Shown here: positions 50,558-59,576 of the stretch, one piece after another | How positions within the stretch are numbered: position 1 is the first letter of the stretch | How the letters are laid out: the number at the start of each line of letters is the position of its first letter | DNA from: Salvelinus alpinus | Lineage: Eukaryota; Chordata; Actinopteri; Salmoniformes; Salmonidae | DNA length: 64,000 bases | Direction of reading: 5' to 3' | Assembly: GCF_045679555.1 (NCBI RefSeq) | Contig: NC_092092.1 | Span: 10,015,190-10,079,189 of the forward strand | The notes under the pieces: generated by a model | The model's input: the letters and a program-made list of their open reading frames with translations, nothing else | Told to the model about the DNA's origin: nothing | Databases searched by the model: none | Position numbers and translations under genes: made by a program

Positions 50558-50733
50558 CTTTTTTATCTTTATTTAACTAGGCAAGTCAGTTAAGAACAAA
50601 TTCTTATTTTCAATGACGGCCTAGGAACAGTGGGTTAACTGCCTTGTTCAGGGGCAGAACGACAGATTTTGTACCTTGTCAGCTCGGGGATTCGATCTTG
50701 CAACCTTTCGGTTACTAGTCCGACGCTCTAACC
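50558..50733 (-). repeat. tRNA-derived SINE (SlmI-like)
   Basis: It is the same element as 21950-22137, with tail 'tttatttaactaggcaagtc' on + and tRNA-like head ending 'actagtccgacgctctaacc'. It is followed by a 15-16-bp repeat 'cctgggtagatata' three times (50733-50773). Both lie inside the palindromic element. Confidence 0.75.
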
Positions 50734-51587
50734 TGGGTAGATATAACCTGGGTAGATATATCCTGGGTAGATATATGGCCATATAACACGGCTAAGGGCT
50801 GTATCCAGGCATTGCGTCATGCATAAGAACAGCACTTAGCCGTAGTATATTGGCCGTATACCACACCGCCTTGTACCTTATTGCTTAATTATACCACTGT
50901 GAAGTAGTAATTTCTCTGCAGTGTTATATCTACAGTGGTTGTTCCTCATGATGAGAACCTGGTTTATGTGTGGTTCTCCTGTTCTAGAGCATCTTCCCTT
51001 CCCCCTGGCACCACAGAGGAACAGCTGCATTACGCCAAGAAGCTCTATGACTCCGCCTTTCACCCAGACACCGGCGATCGCATGAACCTGATTGGTCGAA
51101 TGTCCTTCCAAGTGCCCGGAGGGATGGCCATAACAGGCGGTATGCTACAGTTCTACAGGTACGTACACACACACATATATATATATTTCTGACAGAATTA
51201 TCGATCTATAGATGAACCAAAGATAGGTGAGTTTGGTGCAATGACTTCTAGTCATGTATTTCAAACCTTTCTCTCTCTCGGACAGTCCCTACTGTAGTGT
51301 TCTGGCAGTGAGTGAATAAGTCGTTCAACGTTCTAGTCAACTACACCAACGGAAACGCTGCTTCCCCCATCACCTCCAAGTAAGACCATGCAGACCACAC
51401 ACACACAGCTACGCTGAATGTAATGCACATGGAGAATATCAAGCGCTGTTTATATGTCTTACACTCTATCTCTGCTCTCCCTCCTCAGTCAGATAGGAGT
51501 AGCCTATTTAACTGCAACTAGCACTGCTCTAGCTACTGCTGTGGGACTCAACCTCTACACAAAGGTACAGTTTGATGCACAGACACA

Positions 51588-51606
51588 CACACACACACAC
51601 ACACAC
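51588..51606. repeat. (CA)n microsatellite
   Basis: A pure CA run in the sfxn2 intron between exons 4 and 5. Confidence 0.8.
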
Positions 51607-51734
51607 TGGTTTGATTGATTACATGTTCCACTTCCCCTTCCTGTCTTGTCTCTGCCCCTTCCTGTAGAAAGCTCCTCCCCTGGTGGCGCCCTGGGTTCCA
51701 TTTGCGTCAGCTAACTGTCAATATCCCAATGAGG

Positions 51735-51950
51735 CAACAGTGAGTTCATCTGTGCTCCTAGTGTATTAGCATCCCCATGAAGACACAACAGTGAGTTCAT
51801 CTGTGCTCCTAGTGTATTAGCATCCCCATGAAGACACAACAGTGAGTTCATCTGTGCTCCTAGTGTATTAGCATCCCCATGAAGACACAACAGTGAGTTC
51901 ATCTGTGCTCCTAGTGTATTAGCATCCCCATGAAGACACAACAGTGAGTT
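51735..51950 (+). repeat. 51-bp tandem repeat built from the sfxn2 exon 5 end and its splice donor
   Basis: The exon 5 end 'caaca' plus donor 'gtgagtt' recurs at 51735, 51786, 51837, 51888 and 51939, exactly 51 bases apart. The repeats include 'catccccatgaagacacaac', resembling the expected IPM..QQ coding end. The array sits entirely in the intron after exon 5. Confidence 0.9.
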
Positions 51951-52755
51951 GTTGACCATCTCCTTCTCTCCTCTCAGAGAGCTCCTGAATGGCATCGCTG
52001 TAACAGATGAGAATGGAAACAAACTGGGTCATTTCAAGGTAATGTTTGAATAATTAAATATTCTACTAAATATCGTATTTCTGACTGTTATACAAGAGCA
52101 GAAAAATGAACATTTTCCTCTTACACTCGACAGAAAGCAGCTGTGGAGGGCATCACCCAGGTGGTAATTTCCCGGGTTACCATGGCAGCACCGGGCATGA
52201 GTACGTGTCAAAGGTTTAAGAGGGAGGGCTGTAGAATTTGAGATCAGTCCTCGCTCCATAGACAATGGAAAGTGGAGCGTGATCCTGTTACTCCCTACAA
52301 TGACTCATTCCTCTCCTTCTTTTTCCACCTGCCCTCCTTTATCTACTTTCTCTTCTCCTGTGCCCCCTCTCTTCTCCTAGTCATTCTCCCCATCATCATG
52401 CAGAGACTGGAGGATAACAGGTTTATGCAGGTGGGCCTTTAATCAAAACAACAAATTCTGCTACTAGACATGCATAGGCTAACTAGCTACAATGTTATTG
52501 AATAAACATTGAGTTACAGTTCTGTTGACTAAATATCCAGTTACGCTGTTCTTGACTAAGTGTGCTTGGAGTGCAGATTGAGGTGCTGTTTGGTGAGCTA
52601 ACCAGCTAACCAGCTAACCAGCCCTGTCTTTCTGTTAACAGAGGATCACCTTCGTCCACGGACCTTTACAAGTGATAGTGGTGGTAGCGTTGTAAGTAGG
52701 ACTGTTTAGGAGGTTTCACCATGAAGATTGTTGTTTGGTACTACATTTCTCAGGG

Positions 52756-52872
52756 TGTGCCAAATGGCACCCTATTCCCTATATAGTGCACTACTTTTAA
52801 CTAGAGCCCTATGGGGCCCTAGCCAAAAGTAGTGCACCATGTAGTAGGGAATAGGTTACCATTTGGGACACA
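52756..52872. mobile_element. Palindromic miniature element ('caaatggcac' family), well preserved
   Basis: It begins 'gccaaatggcaccctattcc' and ends 'ggttaccatttgggacaca', with central 'agtgcactactttt' and its inverse. It lies in sfxn2 intron 9. Confidence 0.7.
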
Positions 52873-53083
52873 AACGTACTTGTCTCTGTCTTAGTGGGCA
52901 CACAGTCACCTAACCCTCCATGTCTGTTTTGCAGCCTGGTCTTCATGGTGCCGGTAGCCTGCTCCCTGTTCTCTCAGCAATGGTAAGTAGCTTGTCGACT
53001 GGGCAGCGTTTAGTAGGGCCCCTCCATGATGTAGTAGCTGTTTTAGCATCTCATCTTTACGATCAGCAAAGGCATGTTGTAGG

Positions 53084-53509
53084 TGTTGTGGAAATTCTTA
53101 CACAGGGACACTCGAAGTCAATCTTAAATGAATCATTGTTTATTGTCAGCGCGCTGGAAGGGTTCCAACAAACTTGATGGACCATAATGAACGTCTGGCA
53201 GAAGCTCTAACGGGGCAGTCCCCTTAGTTCTCTTACATACTGCAGGGCAAGTCATATTTACATGATTTAGCTTATTCTTAATTAATTAATCATTAACGTT
53301 TGCTTCATTCATGTGACTGACCAATACCTCACGAGGCTTCTTCTCTCTAAGCTGAGACCTTGAAACTGAAATATCTTTCGTTCTCAAAACAAGGTCTGGG
53401 TGTACTGCTAAATTGCAGATATTGATAAGTGAGGATTTGTTCAGTCAGTCACTTGCATGAACACAGAAATTAGTTATTAGAAAAGCACAAGTATAACATT
53501 TCCATCACA
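53084..53509. mobile_element. Candidate solo LTR (retroelement fossil)
   Basis: A 426-bp block begins TGTTGTGGAAA and ends TTTCCATCACA, the TG...CA inverted ends of an LTR. It is flanked by a 4-bp TAGG duplication on both sides. No internal retroelement genes are nearby, so it is a solo LTR left by recombination. It lies in the sfxn2 intron before the last exon. Family (Gypsy-like or other) cannot be told from the LTR alone. Confidence 0.5.
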
Positions 53510-53639
53510 TAGGATAGTGCTCAAGATCACACCTACAGTAACATATTAGACTTGGTTTGGATCTCACTCTGTCTTCCTCTCACTTTCTTTCAGCTCCATG
53601 GGCAGTGTACAATACGTCTACTTCAACAAGGGCCTCTGA

Positions 53640-54237
53640 ACACACACACACCTGCCTTATTAATCATCAGCCAAACAGGGAGAGCATCTGAATTTTTTTA
53701 ACAAAATGAGCCAATCAGCATCCTCGGCAATGTCCAATAGGAACGCTTGTAGGAGAAATAGCTTTCTCCTGGTTTGTCTTTGTTTATTTTCAACAAATCT
53801 TTGTGACTGAAGTGGAGATGTTCTCCAGAAGACACTGGAAAAAGGTCAAATTTTAAGTACAGTGGCACATCCCATCCCTGCATTGAGGTGCGTTTTCGAC
53901 CCATATCTCATGACGGCGCCACGTGTCTTAATGTAGCCATGACTGTATTCTGACCCCAGTGCAGCTCGGTTTAAACAAGTGTAACGGTAGGGTCAGTCTC
54001 TTCTTGCAATTAAAAGAGTTAAAGTGTGTGTAATTAATAAATATATATATATATATTCTCTTTTTATACTTCTGTCCATAATGTTAATTTCATACAGTGT
54101 ATGATTCAAGTGACGCTACTAACCATGTACACTTTGTGCTGTCTGAAAATCTTCAATCACACATTTCAGCCTCTTTAGAAAACTGTCTGGAAGGACAATG
54201 ACCCTTTGGACATTGTGTGTGTCCCAAATATCATTTG
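53640..54237. other. Region after sfxn2, unassigned
   Basis: The former 3' UTR of sfxn2 probably starts here. An (AT)n run lies at 54040-54055. No gene visible. Confidence 0.3.
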
Positions 54238-54312
54238 CGTCTCAAATGGCACTCTATTTCCTACATAGTGCACTTCTTTTGACCAGAGCCATTTGGGTGC
54301 CATTTCAGAAGC
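54238..54312. mobile_element. 'caaatggcac' palindromic element, short copy
   Basis: It reads 'tcaaatggcactctatttcc', 'tagtgcacttcttttgacca' and closes 'gggtgccatttcagaagcag'. The second arm is mostly deleted. Confidence 0.55.
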
Positions 54313-54929
54313 AGCCTGTGTTAGTGACTCTTGACCTAAGATTAAACTATGACCAACTGTGTGTGTACACATATCAGTGTTGGGTGCAAATGAACTGTAG
54401 TGTATTGCCCAAACAATGTGATGCCATATCAGGAATGGACGTTTACTAAAGCCATCATGCAAGGTGTTCTATAGAATGTTCTGTGGTTTTGCCCTAAGAT
54501 CTATGCATCAGTGTTCTGAGTCTATGGTTCCACAGTTTAGTGTTCTAGAATGCTTGTGTTCACATACGCTGAAGTGAAGCGAGCCTAGCCAATGTACATT
54601 TGGCTGAGTGGTGAAGAAGTCATTGATGCCACCAGATTTCTATTGACAAGTATAATTTATTCTCATTGACTAAACTGTCTTGGTGCATTTTGTTTCAGAA
54701 TTCTAGTTCCACCCTCTCTGTACTACAGTCAGTCAAGAACTGAAAGACTGGGATATACATGGGTATTATACACTGATTCTTCTCTAATGGAGTTAGCCTC
54801 TGCCAAGTCCTCAACAATCGGATGTTCCAGTTTTCAGGGGAAATGTAAAGAGCTTGTGACGCGACTTCCGTTTTTGGACGTTAACAAGGCGACACTCCAC
54901 TTAACTCCTCCACTTAACACCTCTCCCGT

Positions 54930-55260
54930 CATGTTTTTTGTTCAAAACAACTGGGAACTCGTAAATCTCCGACATCCTGCTCGGAATTCCAAGTTGGAAA
55001 TTCTGGCATCTTTCTACAGCTCCGACCTGAAGATCACCGACGTCATGATTTGACCACGGTTATTTCCGTGTTCCCAGTTGTTTCTAAAGCACCATAAATC
55101 GGGGATCACTGGCGCGTTCGAAACAATTGGAAACTGGGGGGGAGGGGGAAACTAGGTAAAATCATGACTTCAGTGATCTTCAGGTCGGGAAGTCGGAGCT
55201 GTAGAAAGATGCCGGAGTTTCCGATCTTGAATTCCGAGTTGGATGACAGTTCAAAAATGA
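54930..55260. mobile_element. Palindromic miniature element (same family as 3290)
   Basis: Two inverted arms: 'acaactgggaactcgtaaat' with 'gctccgacctgaagatcac' on the left, and 'cagtgatcttcaggtcggga' with 'gaattccgagttggatgac' on the right. A smaller inner palindrome lies around 55060-55140. Confidence 0.6.
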
Positions 55261-55650
55261 TTTTTGTCAGTTGGAGCTAATTTTTTCCCCTAAATAATTC
55301 AGTTGTCCTGAATGCTGTTGATAAAAGGTGAGGTGCACAGGTGAGCGAGTCGGTCAAGGATCTTTGCCTTTTGTTACTAAAGGCTAATGCATAGATATAA
55401 AGGCCTATCTTGGCTTCAAGCATATATGAGCATAAAAGTTTTTCTTACAATGCTCAGAAGTGCGAATTCCCAGGTGTTTTTGGACGCAGCCCTAGTTTTA
55501 AGGCTTTTCTTTTACGCATGCTGTTAGGTTACATCCTTACTGATGTAGAAGTTGTGGTAATACAAACGTACCATCAGGGGGCAATGTCTTCTTGACAGAG
55601 AAACTGAAACGCCCGCTTTCCAGATGCAGCCCTATTCCCTATATTAAAAA

Positions 55651-55833
55651 GGAATTTATTTAACTAGGCAAGTCAGTTAATCAAATTCTTATTTACAATG
55701 ACAGCCTACCCCGGGCCAAATGTGCACCGCCCTATGGGACTCCCAATCACAGCCAGGATTCAAACCAGGGAGTGTAGTAATGCCTCTTGCACTGAGATGC
55801 AGTGCCTTAGACCGCTGCGCCACTCAGGAGCCC
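55651..55833 (-). repeat. HpaI-type tRNA-derived SINE
   Basis: Read on the minus strand: 'gggctcctgagtggcgcagc', 'ggtctaaggcactgcatctc', 'cctatgggactcccaatcac' (on +), and a tail matching 'ttatttaactaggcaagtca' on +. Nearly full length, with changes in the B-box region. Confidence 0.85.
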
Positions 55834-56015
55834 AACTCAACTCTGGACCTTGAAGCCTGTGTACAACTGATGTATATGCATTTGTCGGTTGTAATAAAAC
55901 AGTTTTCTGAACAAAAATATCTTTGAGGTAGTATTTGAACCAGGCTAGGACCTGAGGGGTATACTACAAAGGTTCAAATAGTTAACCTGCTAACATGCCT
56001 ATATATTCTGAAATA

Positions 56016-56311
56016 CACAGGTTGGTGGCACCTTAATTGGGGAGGACGGGCTCGTGGAAATGTGGAATAAGGTTTCCATGTGTTTGATGCCATTCCATTT
56101 ACCCCTTTTCAGACATTATGGGGCGGCAGTGGTTAGAGCATTGGGCCAGTAGCCGACAGGTTGCTAGATCAAATCCCCGAGCTGACAAGGTAAAAATCTG
56201 TTCTGCCTCTTAACAAGGGCGTTAACCCACTGTTCCTATGCTGTCATTGTACATTTTTTCGTCACTGACTTGCCTAGTTAAATAAAGGTTAATATGAGGC
56301 AGCCTCCACTG
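56016..56311. mobile_element. hAT-type miniature element with perfect 8-bp target duplication
   Basis: Starts 'cacaggttggtggcacctta' and ends 'gaggcagcctccactg'. Both sides carry CTGAAATA (56008-56015 and 56312-56319). Ends are inverted repeats of the same type as 10074. A tRNA-derived SINE at 56119-56293 is inserted in it. Confidence 0.75.
56119..56293 (+). repeat. tRNA-derived SINE (SlmI-like), inside a miniature element
   Basis: The head 'gcggcagtggttagagcatt' with B-box-like 'ggttgctagatcaaatcc', then 'cgagctgacaaggtaaaaat', and tail 'ttgcctagttaaataaaggt'. Moderately diverged. Confidence 0.7.
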
Positions 56312-56907
56312 CTGAAATAACTTGGTTCATTTGAAAGATAAGGCAGACCATGCCCATTTAAAGCTTAACTCAACCAAGAACACCTACATTTAGCTTTGTT
56401 TATGAACCAGAAAATCAATTTACTTCAGCCTGTTTTAACAAAGTTATCGGACTAACTCATTGAACCTACTTTGTAGAATACCCCTCTGGGCCAGTGAGAC
56501 CAATGAGCAGCTCTAGCCTTTCCATTCATTGGCTAACATTTCCATATTATTTTGGAAGATAAAACATTGATCACTTTCAACATTTCCAGACTGTAGCTAT
56601 TGAGTCACAATGTCAATTCCCTGAGCAGAAAGTTATTTTAAAAGGTTTTAATCGGTGTTAACATTTTCATTGTGATGCATTTCCAATAAGCAGTAATCTT
56701 CAACAATGCCACATTGTTATCCCTGCAGTGGTCAACAATCAGCCCCAAAACCATTTTAAGATCTAAAATGTGGTATCCTTTATTCTCAACATCAAACATA
56801 CTCCAGTCCAAATTTCACTCCCTGTACTTGAAAGTTCATTCAACAGGCAAAGTACTTCAAGTACTCCGTGCAATATGGGAAGCGGGCTGTTTCTCTTCAG
56901 TCAGGTA

Positions 56908-57032
56908 ACCACAGGAGGTTGGTGGCAACTTAATTAGGGAGGACAGGCTCGTGGTAATGGCATCAACTGTTTGATGCCATTCACTCCTTTCCAGACATTA
57001 TGAGCCATCCTCCCTTCAGCAGCCTCCACTGG
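56908..57032. mobile_element. hAT-type miniature element
   Basis: It starts 'cacaggaggttggtggcaac' and ends 'cttcagcagcctccactg'. It is shorter than the 10074 family consensus but has the same ends and the 'tttgatgccattcactcc' core. Confidence 0.65.
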
Positions 57033-57621
57033 GTGCAACATGTGAAACATCATTTAATCAAGGATTATAACTACCAGCAGCACAGACACAGAGAAAGTTA
57101 TTTCAAAAGGTTTGGTTTTATTTGATAATACTGTTGTATATTTTTGTCAATCAACTGAACGTCCACAAAGGATTAAACATGCATAGTCTGGATGTATCCA
57201 AACTCAACCCCTTTATCTCACTCAATCTCCCCCTCCATACCATGTGTACATCAGAAAGCATTGGATAAGGTAGAAGAAATATGGTATTACCAAGGCATTG
57301 CCTATGTTTATATCTAGCCAAGCTTATTTAGATCTATGCAAGTGCCTTCCTTGCAAGTAGGTGGCTAGGAGTAAGATTCTCACGTGCTCCCAGCGAAAGA
57401 CATACACCACGTCATCATATATATTTTTTTAAGAGACTTGATAGGGAGAAACAATCTATATGTAAAATGTAATCAAAATGGAAAACAGCCCACTCTTAAA
57501 TTAAGGCTTCTGATACTTTAAATCCAAATTAATATATAGCATTATTTTGAGATGTTAGGAGTATGTGCCTAAGACACTAGATCCTATTGACGTGGTTTCC
57601 TGAGAAGTTCACACTTCTCTG
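57033..57621. other. Unassigned intergenic stretch
   Basis: AT-rich. No gene, splice pattern or named repeat seen. Confidence 0.25.
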
Positions 57622-57693
57622 GGCATTGGGGATTTGATCTCGCAACCTTTCGGTTACTAATCCAACGCTCTAACCACTAGGCTACCTGCCGCA
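57622..57693 (-). repeat. tRNA-like head of a SlmI-like SINE
   Basis: On + it reads 'gatttgatctcgcaaccttt', 'cggttactaatccaacgctc' and 'taaccactaggctacctgcc', i.e. the inverse of the SINE's tRNA-derived part. Body and tail are absent. It lacks the fold needed to call a tRNA gene. Confidence 0.65.
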
Positions 57694-57763
57694 ATGTAAG
57701 ATCTGAACATTTGCACAGCGCAATGGACTGCAGTTAAGACTGCCTGGAACGCGGCTGTGTCCC

Positions 57764-57853
57764 GTAAGGCACCCTATTTCCTTTGTAGTGTGCTACTTTT
57801 GACCAAGGCCCATATAGTGCACTATATAATGGAGTAGGGAGCCATTTGGGATA
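57764..57853. mobile_element. 'caaatggcac' palindromic element
   Basis: 'aggcaccctatttcctttgt', 'gtgctacttttgaccaaggc' and inverse arm 'gagtagggagccatttggga'. Confidence 0.55.
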
Positions 57854-58030
57854 CACATCTTCCTGTCTGGGGTACTATATTAAGATCACTAGAGAATCAC
57901 AGTTATACCTCTACTGGAATTCCTCTTCAAAAAGTATAAAATGTAGTTCTGACAGAAATAATTATAAAAATACAAAAGTATATGCGTAACTCCTCCCACC
58001 AGCCTCCAATGAGGCATAGGTACCATACAG

Positions 58031-58189
58031 CAGTGGAGGCTGGTGGGAGCAGCTATAGGAGAAAAGGCTCATTGTAATGACTGGAATGGAGTCAAACATA
58101 TGGAAACCACATTTAACTCAGTTCCATTCATTCCAGTCCAGCCATTACAATGAGCCTATAGCGTCTACCACCAGCCTCCACTGCTGTAT
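58031..58189. mobile_element. hAT-type miniature element, both arms kept
   Basis: Starts 'cagtggaggctggtgggagc' and ends 'accaccagcctccactg'; the arms pair along most of their length. Flanking 8-mers 'ccatacag' and 'ctgtatag' differ only by three transitions, compatible with an aged target duplication. Confidence 0.65.
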
Positions 58190-58858
58190 AGCTATCGAGA
58201 GAGAGAAGGGGTAGTGGGTGGAGACAGAGGGGGGTGTTGAGTCTAGAAGGACCGTCGAGGGGAGGGCGGCATAGGGGTGAAGGTTATGGAGTGTGGGGAA
58301 GGGGGAAGGGCAGGGGTAAAATGTGATACCATCAACTGGGCTGGTGAGACACGCATTCTAGAAGGTCGTTTTAAATGTTATTCACAGATCTGTCTGACTG
58401 GGATGCTTAGAGTTCAGACAAAACGAACGCAACCACTTATAAAAACTAAACTACTTTCTTTCCAAATGTCGATTAGAATAATCTGGGAAGTCCCGCCTCA
58501 CCATCAATCTGATTGTGATAACATGGGCATGAGAAGCAACATCAAATAGCATTTAACTAAAGAAAAAACACAGAAAGGCAACTTGTATTAGGACTTGAAT
58601 CAAACAGAATGTGGAAACATTGTCTAGCCATCATTGAATAGATATGGGGTTGTTCTACCCTGGGTAGTTTGAGAGAGGTAGGAGTTCAGGGGCAAAGAGT
58701 TGCACTTGATTTAGATCCCCCCCCCCCCGGCCCGACAGTTAAGCAGAGTTCTCCCTTTTGCAACCATTCCATACAGTAGGTCAAAAGGTGAGTTCTCTGC
58801 CCAGGAGGTGCACAAAAGGAGTTAAATCAAGTGCACCTTTCTCTTTAAGGGTTCTGTC

Positions 58859-58966
58859 CAAAATGGCATCCTATTCCCTATAAAGTGCACTACTTGGGCA
58901 CTGGTAAAAAAAAAAAAAAAGAAGTTGTGCACTATAGGGAATAGGGTGCCATTTGAGACACCCATA
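58859..58966. mobile_element. 'caaatggcac' palindromic element with a poly-A interior
   Basis: 'ccaaaatggcatcctattcc', 'agtgcactacttgggcactg', a run of 15 A, then 'gaatagggtgccatttgaga'. Confidence 0.6.
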
Positions 58967-59169
58967 GTTTAAAGAATCAGTCCTCCTGACGCCAGCCTCA
59001 GGGGGATGTGAAAATCACTCGACCAGTCTCATGACCCTAAATCGCTACAAACACCCTGAGCCAGTCTAGCTCCTTCCCCTAGCCTCTAACCCTTCTGTTT
59101 GTTGACCTGAAGGAACCAAGTATGTGTAAGCAATTTGACAAAATGAACATTCAGGGAGCTATGTGGATC

Positions 59170-59312
59170 GATTTCCCAGGAGGATGCAGAGGGGAGGACA
59201 GCTCATGTCTGGAAGGGAGTCAATGAAATGGTATCATTTATTCCGTTCCAGCCATTACAACGAGCCAGTCCTCCCCAATTATGGTGCCACCAACCTCCTG
59301 TGAATGCCATCA
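59170..59312. mobile_element. hAT-type miniature element near timp2
   Basis: 'atgcagaggggaggacagct', 'gttccagccattacaacgag' and end 'aattatggtgccaccaacct' with 'cctgtg'. It lies about 270 bases beyond the timp2 stop. Confidence 0.6.
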
Positions 59313-59576
59313 CCATACTATGAATACATCAGGTCCCTTTAGATCTGCAGACAGAAGGGAGAAGTAGCAAGGTATTTTTGAACCAGTAAACAATTTCACC
59401 GATCTCACGCAAATCAATCAGCTTTGCCTCGTTATATTTTATTTGTATCATATTCATCTTGCCCTTTCACACAGAACTTATTTTCTCCTAATATTTCACT
59501 CAATTGTTTAGATTTATTTTTCTTAAAAATCAGGCTTTGCAGTGGGCAGCTGGAAGGGGGTGGTGGCAGGAAGTGA

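Larger units (their letters stand above)
49926..50896. mobile_element. Palindromic miniature element interrupted by two SINEs
   Basis: The pieces 49926-49963, 50438-50545 and about 50770-50896 align in order to the copy at 36878-37120 ('gtggtatatcag', 'caataaggcacctcgggggt', 'cacggctaagggctgtatcc'). A 5S-derived SINE and a tRNA-derived SINE fill the gaps. Located in sfxn2 intron 1 of the coding part. Confidence 0.7.
49550..53639 (+). pseudogene. sfxn2: Sideroflexin-2 (sfxn2), decaying copy
   Basis: Eleven exon-like blocks match human SFXN2 in order: 49550-49704, 50988-51158, about 51281-51379, 51489-51564, 51668-51739, 51978-52038, 52134-52200, 52381-52430, 52642-52691, 52935-52982 and 53594-53639. 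Sideroflexins are multi-pass inner mitochondrial membrane proteins; SFXN1 carries serine and SFXN2 is tied to iron and heme. Lesions: exon 3 lacks AG where its acceptor should be (CG at 51279-51280), and codon W in FWQW is TGA (51309-51311). Exon 5 is about 14 bases shorter than the human exon, shifting the frame so that exon 6 soon stops. The last exon lacks about 14-18 residues before VYFNKGL. Other exons and their splice sites look normal ([20 protein letters not shown] intact). Either a recent pseudogene of a duplicated gene or an assembly problem; three independent lesions favour decay. Confidence 0.8.

Noticed and set aside
51279-51285. Using 'gacag' at 51281-51285 as an alternative exon 3 acceptor for sfxn2
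   Set aside because: It shifts the frame and reaches TAA at 51316-51318, so it does not save the gene. It remains possible as a used cryptic site.
51711-52022. A minus-strand frame encoding a 17-residue peptide repeated four times
   Set aside because: It is the antisense reading of the 51-bp tandem array in sfxn2. The period is divisible by three, so the frame stays open by arithmetic. No start context, splice pattern or homology.
53698-53904. Minus-strand frame after sfxn2, compared with 33663-33905
   Set aside because: The two share only a short LPRML motif, too little to support a common gene or repeat.
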